Assembly (NCBI GenBank): GCA_902805555.1 | Contig: CADCSY010000008.1 | Span: 1 to 34,062, forward strand | From: an uncultured Acidimicrobiales bacterium | Lineage (GTDB): Bacteria > Actinomycetota > Acidimicrobiia > Acidimicrobiales > CADCSY01 | Reading direction: 5' to 3' | DNA: 34,062 bases | In this document: piece after piece, positions 25,370-31,535 of the stretch | Layout: every line of letters starts with the position of its first letter | Position numbering within the stretch: position 1 is the stretch's first letter | Made by a program: the position numbers and the translations under genes | The notes under the pieces: model-generated | What the model was told of the DNA's origin: nothing | The model's database searches: none | Seen by the model: only the letters and a program-made list of their open reading frames with translations

Positions 25370-26104
25370 ATGGCCAGGCCGAGGACGGCGAAGGGGCGGG
25401 CCCGGGTCGTCGCCGACCGCCTGGCCGAGGAGCACCCGGGGACCCCGGCCTCGTTGTGCGAGCTCGAGTTCGCCGACCCCTTCCAGCTGCTGGTGGCGAC
25501 GATCCTCTCGGCCCAGACCACCGACGCCCGGGTCAACGTCACGACCCCGGCGCTCTTCGATCGGTTCCCCACCCCCGAGGCGCTCGCGGCTGCCGACCCT
25601 GGGGAGCTGGAGGCTCTCATCCACGCCACCGGCTTCTTCCGCCAGAAGGCGAAGAGCCTCATCGGCATGTCGCAAGCGCTGGTCGAGCGTCACGCGGGCC
25701 AGGTCCCAGACGACATGGAGGACCTCGTGCGCCTCCCCGGGGTGGGGCGAAAGACGGCGAACGTCGTCCGCAGCGTCGCCCTCGGCCTTCCCGGCCTGCC
25801 CGTCGACACCCACGTCCTGCGCCTGAGCGCCCGGCTCGGGCTCGCCCAGGGCGACGACCCGGTCAAGGTCGAGCACGAGCTCGATCCGCTCGTGCGCCCT
25901 GCGGAGCGGGGCCTGCTCAGCCTCCGCCTCATCCTCCACGGGCGCCAGGTGTGCGTCGCCCGCACGCCCCGGTGCGACGCGTGCGTGCTGAACGACATCT
26001 GCCCGAGCGCCTTCCTCGCCGGCACCCCGGCCCGTCGGAGCGGGCGGCGCTCAGCCCAGGCTGCGCAGGACCCCGTCGAGCCTGCGGCTCCCGGTGAGGA
26101 GTGA
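25370..26104 (+). CDS. nth: Endonuclease III (DNA glycosylase/AP lyase)
   Basis: Nth removes oxidised pyrimidines and nicks at abasic sites in base-excision repair. The 244-aa product has LLVATILSAQTTDARVN and the helix-hairpin-helix LPGVGRKTANVV with catalytic Lys128. VDTHVLRLSARLG follows with catalytic Asp146. The 4Fe-4S loop CVARTPRCDACVLNDIC has the family Cys-x6-Cys-x2-Cys-x5-Cys spacing. The last about 25 residues after the cluster are a non-conserved tail whose codons overlap, on the opposite strand, the 3' end of the next small gene (54-nt tail-to-tail overlap). ATG start fixed by the TACCCT box. Confidence 0.95.
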   Translation: MARPRTAKGRARVVADRLAEEHPGTPASLCELEFADPFQLLVATILSAQTTDARVNVTTPALFDRFPTPEALAAADPGELEALIHATGFFRQKAKSLIGMSQALVERHAGQVPDDMEDLVRLPGVGRKTANVVRSVALGLPGLPVDTHVLRLSARLGLAQGDDPVKVEHELDPLVRPAERGLLSLRLILHGRQVCVARTPRCDACVLNDICPSAFLAGTPARRSGRRSAQAAQDPVEPAAPGEE

Positions 26105-26239
26105 GCGCTCGACCTCGAACAGGGCGACGGCGACGTCCTCCCGCTCGGTCCCGGTCAGCGTCTCGGCGATGGCCGTCAGCCGACCGGTGAGCTCGGTGAG
26201 GGCGGAGGAGATGGACGACAGCTGCGCGGCCTCGGTCAC
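26051..26239 (-). CDS. Small helical protein (62 aa), unknown
   Basis: This short, acidic, leucine-rich protein is predicted to be almost wholly alpha-helical (SSISSALTELTGRLTAIAET, then VAVALFEVERSLLTGSRRLD), possibly a coiled-coil dimer. No family is recognised. Support for a real gene is the strong GGGGAAGG Shine-Dalgarno (26247-26254 on the minus strand) 7 nt before the GTG. Its position, transcribed away from hisD, also fits. Its 3' end overlaps the nth tail by 54 nt. An upstream in-frame ATG at 26332 is less likely because it would ignore the Shine-Dalgarno. Confidence 0.6.
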   Translation of the reverse strand: MTEAAQLSSISSALTELTGRLTAIAETLTGTEREDVAVALFEVERSLLTGSRRLDGVLRSLG

Positions 26240-26315
26240 GGCCGCACCTTCCCCGGGGGGGCACCACCCCTGAAACGCCGGCAGAACCGGTTCCGGGTCC
26301 CGCCGGGGCCACCGG

Positions 26316-26321
26316 TAGGCT
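26316..26321 (+). promoter_or_regulatory. Possible -10 box of the his operon
   Basis: TAGGCT lies 26 nt before the hisD GTG. With a start site about 7 nt downstream, the mRNA would begin just before the ATG at 26331 of a seven-codon leader ORF. Confidence 0.5.
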
Positions 26322-26330
26322 CGACGTGCC

Positions 26331-26354
26331 ATGTTGACGAGCCCGCCGTGCTGA
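26331..26354 (+). other. Seven-codon leader ORF overlapping the hisD start
   Basis: ATG at 26331 reads MLTSPPC and stops with TGA at 26352-26354, four bases past the start of the hisD GTG at 26348. It has no histidine codons, so classical His attenuation is not suggested. It could deliver ribosomes to the hisD start, or be chance. Confidence 0.3.
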
Positions 26355-27634
26355 CCAGGCTCGACCTCCGCGGGGTGACCGGCGACCTGTCCGCCGTGCT
26401 GCCCCGGCCGCCTGCGGTGGGCGAGGGTCCGGTGGCGGCCGTGCGGGCCATCCTGGCCGAGGTGGCCGCCGGGGGCGACGACGCCGTCCGTGCGTGCACC
26501 GAGCGCTTCGACAAGGTCCGCATCGACGAGCTCGAGGTGCCGGAGGAGGCCCTCCGCGAAGCCCTCGCCTCCCTACCGGGGCCGCTGCGGGTGGCGCTCG
26601 AGGTGGCGGCAGCCGGCATCGAGGCCTACCAGCAGGCGACGGTGCCCCCCGAGATCAGGCACGAGAAGGACGGGATCCTCGTCCGCGACCTGCGCCGCCC
26701 CGTCGACCGGGCCGGCTGCTACGTCCCCGGTGGTCGTGCCACCTACCCGTCGACGGTGCTGATGACCGCCATCCCCGCCCGGGTGGCCGGCGTGCCCGAG
26801 GTGGTGCTGTGCGTGCCCCCCGGGCCCGACGGGTCGGTGCCCGACGAGGTGCTGGCCGCAGCCGCCATCGCCCGGGTCGACCGCGTGTTCCGCATCGGCG
26901 GGGCCCAGGCCATCGCCGCCATGGCCTACGGGACGGCGTCGGTGCCCGCCGTCGACGTGATCGTGGGCCCGGGGAACGTCTACGTGGCGGTGGCCAAGCG
27001 CGAGGTCGCAGGGGCGGGGATCGTCGGGGTGCCGTCGAGCTTCGCCGGGCCGTCCGAGGTCGTGGTCGTGGCCGACGGCTCGTCCTCCACCCGCGACGCC
27101 GCCATCGACGTCGTCGTCCAGGCCGAGCACGGCCCCGACGGGCTGGCCTGGCTCCTCACGTGGGACGAGGCCGTGGCCGATGCGGTGACGGCCGAGGTGG
27201 CCCGGATCGTCGAGGCGTCGCCACGACGGGCCGACATCGAGTCGACCCTGCTCGAGGGGGGCCGGGCCGTGCTCTGCGACGGCCCCGAGCAGGCGATGGA
27301 GGTCGCCAACCTCATCGCCCCCGAGCACCTCGAGCTCCAGGTCGCCGACCCCGAGGCCCTCCTCCCGCTCGTGCGCCACGCCGGTGCGGTGTTCACCGGT
27401 GGCTTCGCCCCGGCGTCGGTCGGGGACTACCTCGCCGGCCCCAGCCACGTGCTGCCCACCAACGGCTCGGCCCGCTTCTCGAGCGCGCTGCGGGTCGACG
27501 ACTTCGTCAAGCACGTGCACGTCGTCTCCCTCGACGGGCCCACGCTGGCCCGTGTGGGCGAGCACGTCGCTGCCATCGCGACGGCCGAGGGCCTCGACGC
27601 CCACGCCCGCTCCGTGCAGCTGCGCGGGTCGTGA
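26348..27634 (+). CDS. hisD: Histidinol dehydrogenase
   Basis: HisD is a Zn2+-dependent NAD+ enzyme that oxidises histidinol twice to histidine. The 428-aa product starts MLTRLDLRG, typical of the family, and shows AGCYVPGGRATYPSTVLMT, GPGNVYVAVAKREVAG and FAGPSEVVVVAD. QAEHGPDG (Gln/His zinc ligands), FAPASVGDYLAGPSHVLPT and a late HVHVVSL complete the set. GTG at 26348 is chosen from this N-terminus. It heads the operon; its TGA overlaps the hisC GTG (GTGA), implying translational coupling. Confidence 0.97.
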   Translation: MLTRLDLRGVTGDLSAVLPRPPAVGEGPVAAVRAILAEVAAGGDDAVRACTERFDKVRIDELEVPEEALREALASLPGPLRVALEVAAAGIEAYQQATVPPEIRHEKDGILVRDLRRPVDRAGCYVPGGRATYPSTVLMTAIPARVAGVPEVVLCVPPGPDGSVPDEVLAAAAIARVDRVFRIGGAQAIAAMAYGTASVPAVDVIVGPGNVYVAVAKREVAGAGIVGVPSSFAGPSEVVVVADGSSSTRDAAIDVVVQAEHGPDGLAWLLTWDEAVADAVTAEVARIVEASPRRADIESTLLEGGRAVLCDGPEQAMEVANLIAPEHLELQVADPEALLPLVRHAGAVFTGGFAPASVGDYLAGPSHVLPTNGSARFSSALRVDDFVKHVHVVSLDGPTLARVGEHVAAIATAEGLDAHARSVQLRGS

Positions 27635-28710
27635 GCCTCCCGCTGCGGGCACGGCCCGCCGTCCGCCCCGACCTCGCCCTCCTCGAGGGCTACCACTCGC
27701 CCCAGGTCGACGTGGCCATCCGCCTCAACACGAACGAGGCGCCGGTGCCGCCACCGCCGGCGTTCGCCGACGCCCTGGCGGCCGAGCTGTCCCGCATCCA
27801 GTGGCACCGCTACCCCGACCGCGCCGCCACCGCCCTGCGGGAGGCCGTCGCCGCTGCCCACGGGGTCGAGCCGGAGCAGGTCTTCGCGGCCAACGGTTCG
27901 AACGAGGTGCTCCAGACGGTGTGCCTCGCCTACGGCGGCCACGGCCGCAAGGCGGCGCTCTTCTCGCCCACCTACCTCATGCACGGCCAGATCGCAGCGG
28001 TCGCCGGCACCGAGGTCGTCGTGGGGGCGCGGGCCGCCGACCTCACGCTGGACCTGGCAGAGGTCGAGCGGGTCGTCGTGGAGCACGATCCGGCGGTGAC
28101 GTTCGTCTGCTCGCCCAACAACCCGACGGGCACGATCGAGGACCCCGCCACCATCGCAGCGGTGGCCGACCTGGCTCCCGGCGTCGTGGTCGTCGACGAG
28201 GCCTACGGGCAGTTCGCCGACCGCTCGGCGCTCGAGCTCGTCGGTGACGACCGGCCTCTCGTCGTCACCCGCACGTTCTCGAAGACCTGGTCGATGGCCG
28301 CTGCCCGCCTCGGCTACCTGATCGGGCCCACCTGGCTCGTGGCCGAGCTCGAGAAGGTGGTGCTGCCGTACCACCTCGACGCCGCCAAGCAGGTGGCGGG
28401 TCGGGTGGCGCTGCGGTTCGGGGCGGAGATGGAGGAGCGGGTGGCCGCGCTCGTGGCCGAGCGCCGGCGCCTCGTCGACCGGCTCGGCGCCCTCCCCGTG
28501 CAGCAGTGGCGGTCAGACGCCAACTTCGTGCTCTTCCGGCCCCTCGACCGCCCCGGCCGCCAGGTGTGGCAGGGGTTGCTCGACCGCTCGGTGCTCGTCC
28601 GTGACTGCTCGTCGTGGCCCGGGCTCGACGGGTGCCTGCGGGTCACGGTCGGCACGGTGGCAGAGGACGACGCGTTCCTGGACGCTCTCACCGAGGTGCT
28701 GCAGCCATGA
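27631..28710 (+). CDS. hisC: Histidinol-phosphate aminotransferase
   Basis: This PLP-dependent fold-type I aminotransferase converts imidazole-acetol phosphate to histidinol phosphate. In 359 aa: RLNTNEAPVPPPPAF, WHRYPDRAATALREAVA, CSPNNPTGTIEDP, VVVDEAYGQF and the PLP lysine in RTFSKTWSMAAARLGYLIG, then an Arg for substrate carboxylate/phosphate in GCLRVTVGT. It ends naturally at LTEVLQP. The GTG overlaps the hisD stop, and its own TGA (28708-28710) overlaps the ATG of the first mini-ORF of a five-unit repeat array leading to hisB. Confidence 0.96.
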   Translation: MSLPLRARPAVRPDLALLEGYHSPQVDVAIRLNTNEAPVPPPPAFADALAAELSRIQWHRYPDRAATALREAVAAAHGVEPEQVFAANGSNEVLQTVCLAYGGHGRKAALFSPTYLMHGQIAAVAGTEVVVGARAADLTLDLAEVERVVVEHDPAVTFVCSPNNPTGTIEDPATIAAVADLAPGVVVVDEAYGQFADRSALELVGDDRPLVVTRTFSKTWSMAAARLGYLIGPTWLVAELEKVVLPYHLDAAKQVAGRVALRFGAEMEERVAALVAERRRLVDRLGALPVQQWRSDANFVLFRPLDRPGRQVWQGLLDRSVLVRDCSSWPGLDGCLRVTVGTVAEDDAFLDALTEVLQP

Positions 28711-28983
28711 GCGAGCGCAGCGAGCGTGGCCCGAGCGCCCCGGCCGCAGGCCAGGAGCGGATGGCATGAGCGAGCGTCGCTCGAGCGGCCCCGCCGCAGG
28801 CCAGGAGCGGATGGCATGAGCGAGCGTGGCCCGAGCGGCCCCGCCGCAGGCCAGGAGCGGATGGCATGAGCGAGCGGAGCGAGCGTGGCCCGAGCGGCCC
28901 CGCCGCAGGCCAGGAGCGGATGGCATGAGCGAGCGGAGCGAGCGTGGCCGGAGCGGCCCCGCCGCAGGCCGGGAGCGGATGGC
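28707..28983 (+). repeat. Tandem mini-ORF repeat array, five units, hisC-hisB gap
   Basis: There are five units starting at 28707, 28766, 28816, 28866 and 28925, with lengths 59, 50, 50, 59 and 59 bp. Full units are 20-codon ORFs like MSERSERGPSGPAAG followed by QERMA or RERMA. The two 50-bp units are 17 codons, having lost exactly 9 nt. Every unit's TGA overlaps the next ATG (ATGA). The first ATG overlaps the hisC stop, and the last TGA overlaps the hisB ATG at 28984. Most units end AGGAGCGGATGGC before the next ATG, giving an AGGAG Shine-Dalgarno at 8 nt. They belong to the same family as the menB-menA array but with their own sub-consensus (GCGGCCCCGCCGC core). Confidence 0.9.
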
Positions 28984-29577
28984 ATGAGCGGGCGCATCGG
29001 TTCCCGCAGCCGGACGACGGCCGAGACGGACATCCGCATCGACCTCGACCTCGACGGGTCGGGGAGCGCCGAGGTCAGCACCGGGTTGCCCTTCTTCGAC
29101 CACATGCTGAGCCAGCTCGGCCGCCACGGCGGGTTCGACCTCGTCGTGCAGGCCAGCGGTGACCTGGAGGTCGACGCTCACCACACGGTCGAGGACGTCG
29201 GCATCGCGCTCGGCGAGGTGTTCCGTGAGGCCCTCGGCGACAAGGCGGGCGTCCGGCGCTTCGCCAGCGGGCTGTACCCCCTCGACGAGGTGCTCGTGGA
29301 GGTGGCGCTCGACCTGTCCGGGCGCCCGTTCTCCGTGTACGAGGTGGCGCTCGGCGAGGTCCTCGCCCTCGGCTCGCCCCCGTTCGACCCCGACCTGGCC
29401 GGTCACTTCTGGCAGTCCTTCGCCACCGCCGCCGGGCTCACGCTCCACGTGCGGCTCAAGGCGGGCGGCAACACCCACCACGTCGTCGAGGCGTGCTTCA
29501 AGGGGGTGGCCCGCTGCCTGCGCGACGCCGTGCGGGTCGAGGGCACCGGCATCCCCTCGACGAAGGGGTCACTTTGA
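28984..29577 (+). CDS. hisB: Imidazoleglycerol-phosphate dehydratase
   Basis: This Mn2+-dependent dehydratase is 197 aa, the monofunctional form without the histidinol phosphatase domain of enterobacteria. Key strings are GLPFFDHMLSQLGRHGGFDL, DAHHTVEDVGIALGEVF and GGNTHHVVEACFKGVARCLR, which contain the two His/Glu metal sites, and the C-terminal GTGIPSTKGSL. The ATG at 28984 follows directly from the last repeat unit (ATGA overlap). Its stop TGA overlaps a TTG that opens a 15-codon bridging ORF running into the hisH start. Confidence 0.96.
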   Translation: MSGRIGSRSRTTAETDIRIDLDLDGSGSAEVSTGLPFFDHMLSQLGRHGGFDLVVQASGDLEVDAHHTVEDVGIALGEVFREALGDKAGVRRFASGLYPLDEVLVEVALDLSGRPFSVYEVALGEVLALGSPPFDPDLAGHFWQSFATAAGLTLHVRLKAGGNTHHVVEACFKGVARCLRDAVRVEGTGIPSTKGSL

Positions 29578-29621
29578 GCAGCGCGCTCGCAGCCGCGGCG
29601 GCTCGGGGCGCGGGCACGTGA
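29574..29621 (+). CDS. Bridging mini-ORF between hisB and hisH (15 codons)
   Basis: TTG at 29574 overlaps the hisB stop (TTGA). The frame reads 15 Ala-rich codons (MSSALAAAAARGAGT) and stops with TGA at 29619-29621, overlapping the hisH GTG (GTGA at 29618). It is not a copy of the 59-bp repeat but has the same stop/start architecture. Expression is unproven. Confidence 0.3.
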   Translation: MSSALAAAAARGAGT

Positions 29622-30244
29622 GCCGGCGTCCGCTGGTGGCGGTGCTCGACTACGAGATCGGGAACCTCCGCTCCGCGCAGAAGGCGTTGGAGCACGTGGG
29701 GGCCGACGCCCGGTTGACGGCCGACCGGGCCGTGATCGCAGCGGCGGCTGCGGTGGTGCTCCCGGGCGTGGGGGCCTTCGGCCCGTGCATGGAGGCGCTG
29801 GTGGCGACCGGTCTCGACGCTGCGGCGAAGGACGTGGTCGCTGCCGGGACGCCCTTCCTCGGCATCTGCGTGGGCATGCAGCTGCTCCACGAGTCGTCGG
29901 AGGAGTCGCCCGGCGTGGCCGGCCTCGGCATCCTGCCGGGCGTCGTGCGACGTCTGCCGGAGGGCGTCAAGCGCCCCCAGATGCAGTGGAACGTGCTCGA
30001 GCGCCGCCGGGAGAGCCGCCTGCTGGCCGGCCTCCCCGACCCGGCGTGGATGTACTTCGTCCACTCCTACGCCCCCGAGGTCACGGCGGACACGGTGGCG
30101 ACCTGCGACTACGGGGGCCTGCTGGCGGCGGCCTCGGAGCGGGACAACGTGGCCGCCACGCAGTTCCCCCCGGAGAAGTCGGGCCCCTGCGGCCTCGCCC
30201 TCCTGGCCGGCTTCGTGGCCTCGCTCGGGGAGCGGGACGCCTGA
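29618..30244 (+). CDS. hisH: Imidazole glycerol phosphate synthase, glutaminase subunit (catalytic His replaced)
   Basis: HisH hydrolyses glutamine and passes ammonia to HisF. The 208-aa class I amidotransferase is full length: LDYEIGNLRSAQKALE, VVLPGVGAFGPCMEAL, the nucleophile Cys84 in GICVGMQLL and YFVHSYAPE. Near the C-terminus the motif normally reading QFHPEKSG is QFPPEKSG. The catalytic histidine is therefore Pro184 (CCC at 30167-30169), while the partner Glu186 is kept. Flanking codons stay in frame, so this is not a frameshift. A one-base change (CAC to CCC) or a sequencing error in a run of six C would explain it. Taken as written, glutaminase activity should be lost or badly impaired. 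Confidence 0.94.
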   Translation: MSRRPLVAVLDYEIGNLRSAQKALEHVGADARLTADRAVIAAAAAVVLPGVGAFGPCMEALVATGLDAAAKDVVAAGTPFLGICVGMQLLHESSEESPGVAGLGILPGVVRRLPEGVKRPQMQWNVLERRRESRLLAGLPDPAWMYFVHSYAPEVTADTVATCDYGGLLAAASERDNVAATQFPPEKSGPCGLALLAGFVASLGERDA

Positions 30245-30245
30245 C

Positions 30246-30983
30246 GTGGAGCTGCTCCCCTCCATCGACCTCCGGGCCGGACGGGTGGTGCGCCTCCACC
30301 AGGGCGACTTCACCCGGGAGACCGTCTACGGCCAGGACCCCGTGGGCGTCGCCCGCGCGTTCGCCGAGGCGGGGGCGACGACCATCCACGTCGTCGACCT
30401 CGACGCCTCGCGCCGAGACGGTTCGAACCGGGACGCCATCCTCGCCGTCGTCGGAGCGGTCGACGTCGCCGTCCAGGTCGGCGGCGGGGTGCGCGACGCC
30501 TCGCTCCTCGACGCCGGCGTCGCCCGGGTGGTGCTCGGGAGCGCAGCGGTCGACGACCCGGGTCTCGTCGCCCGCCTCGGCGCCAGCCACCCGGGGCAGG
30601 TGGTGGTGGGGCTCGACCACCGCGACGGTGAGGTGAGGGTGCGGGGCTGGGAGGAGGCGTCGGGCCGCCGCCTGCTCGACCTGGTGAGCGAGCTCGCGCT
30701 GCCCGGCGTGGCCGCCTTCGTCGTCACCGACATCAGCAGGGACGCAACACTGGCCGGCCCCCACCTCGAGGGTGCCGCCACCCTCCTCGCCGCCACCGAG
30801 GTGCCCGTCATCTCCTCCGGGGGCGTCGGCTCGCTCGACGACCTGCGGGCGCTGGCCGGCCTGGAGGTGGCGGGACGACGGCTCGCCGGGGCCATCGTCG
30901 GCAAGGCGCTCTACGAGGGGCGCTTCGGGGTTGCCGAGGCGCTGACCGTCCTCAGCTCGGCGACCCATCCGCACGCAACGTGA
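30246..30983 (+). CDS. hisA: ProFAR isomerase (phosphoribosylformimino-AICAR-P isomerase)
   Basis: This 245-aa TIM-barrel enzyme performs an Amadori rearrangement. It has catalytic Asp in PSIDLRAGRVVRL (Asp8) and in VTDISRDATLAGP, plus phosphate-binding GGGVR and ISSGGVGS loops. The HQGDFTRETVYGQDP stretch looks like ordinary HisA, not the bifunctional PriA of many actinobacteria, though assignment between the two is not certain. The usual RDGT is RDAT here. It starts with GTG one base after the hisH stop. Its TGA overlaps a GTG opening a 12-codon bridging ORF. Confidence 0.93.
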   Translation: MELLPSIDLRAGRVVRLHQGDFTRETVYGQDPVGVARAFAEAGATTIHVVDLDASRRDGSNRDAILAVVGAVDVAVQVGGGVRDASLLDAGVARVVLGSAAVDDPGLVARLGASHPGQVVVGLDHRDGEVRVRGWEEASGRRLLDLVSELALPGVAAFVVTDISRDATLAGPHLEGAATLLAATEVPVISSGGVGSLDDLRALAGLEVAGRRLAGAIVGKALYEGRFGVAEALTVLSSATHPHAT

Positions 30984-30996
30984 CAGAAAGGTCACG
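30979..30996 (+). other. Inverted repeat after hisA
   Basis: CGTGAC, a 6-nt AGAAAG loop and GTCACG form a 6-bp hairpin overlapping the hisA stop codon, just before the GGAGGGG ribosome-binding site of the next gene. It could influence coupling or act as a protein site. Confidence 0.35.
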
Positions 30997-31018
30997 GAGG
31001 GGCATGATGAGATGGTGA
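30980..31018 (+). CDS. Bridging mini-ORF between hisA and the next gene (12 codons)
   Basis: GTG at 30980 overlaps the hisA stop (GTGA). The frame reads MTERSRRGMMRW and stops with TGA at 31016-31018, overlapping GTG 31015 of the next gene (GTGA). It is unrelated in sequence to the 59-bp repeats apart from the shared Ser/Glu/Arg bias. Expression unproven. Confidence 0.25.
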   Translation: MTERSRRGMMRW

Positions 31019-31344
31019 TCCTGCTGTTGATCCCGCTCACGCTGGCGTGCCTCGCCGGCCTCCTGCTCCTCACCGAGGCGCTCGAGCGCCGCTCGTCCGA
31101 CGTCATGGTCCGCCTGGCGCTGCGGTCGGTGCGGAGCACCCCGGAGGCGACGGAGCGGATCGTGACCCAGGAGGCGGCCCGCAGGCTCCACCTCGCCGGG
31201 CTCGGCCGCCGGCCGCTGGCAGCGGTCGCGGTGGAGGCCGCCGTGCCCACGGCGGTGGCCAAGGCCGTCCTCGTCGCCGAGGACACGGGTGAGTTCGAGC
31301 CCGTCCAGCCCACCGGCAGTCCCGGAGCCGCAGCCGCCCCCTGA
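31012..31344 (+). CDS. Small membrane-anchored protein, unknown (110 aa)
   Basis: This protein has one N-terminal hydrophobic helix (ILLLIPLTLACLAGLLLL, residues 3-20). A charged helical region follows (EALERRSSDVMVRLALRS onward), then an Ala-rich segment and a Pro/Gly/Ala tail. No family is recognised. The start is ATG 31012 (9 nt after GGAGGGG) or GTG 31015, which would form a GTGA junction with the bridging ORF. It probably belongs to the his transcript by proximity (28 nt), but nothing links it to histidine synthesis chemically. Confidence 0.65.
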   Translation: MVILLLIPLTLACLAGLLLLTEALERRSSDVMVRLALRSVRSTPEATERIVTQEAARRLHLAGLGRRPLAAVAVEAAVPTAVAKAVLVAEDTGEFEPVQPTGSPGAAAAP

Positions 31345-31535
31345 GCAGGCGGTCCCCGCCCGTTCCCCGCCCCGCGCCCGAGCGGGAGGGCACGTCCAGC
31401 CGGCGGTCCGGCGGCCTGGTCGGAACCCGCTCGTCCCGGGCGTCAGGAGGGGCGGCACCCCCCCGGCCCCGGCGGTGCGAGATCGGCGCCGAAAGGGAAC
31501 CCCGGCCGGGGGCACCGGGCCCGTAGCCTGGTCCG
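31345..31535. other. Intergenic region with the ABC-F promoter
   Basis: This 191-nt gap is very C/G-rich. Apart from the TAGCCT box at its right end I see no ORF with coding character, no tRNA and no strong hairpin. Confidence 0.5.
31524..31529 (+). promoter_or_regulatory. -10 box of the ABC-F gene (leaderless)
   Basis: TAGCCT lies 6 nt before the GTG at 31536. It implies that the ABC-F gene and hisF can be transcribed separately from hisD-hisA. Confidence 0.6.

Noticed and set aside
26331-26354. His-type attenuator leader peptide
   Set aside because: The short ORF contains no histidine codons and no terminator/antiterminator pair is visible.
29618-30244. HisH change as a frameshift or pseudogene
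   Set aside because: Residues on both sides of Pro184 match the family in the same frame and the protein is full length, so it is a point change at most.
30246-30983. HisA as the bifunctional PriA of actinobacteria
   Set aside because: The N-terminal GDFTRETVYGQDP segment looks like ordinary HisA. PriA was not excluded by assay or alignment, but there is no positive sign for it.
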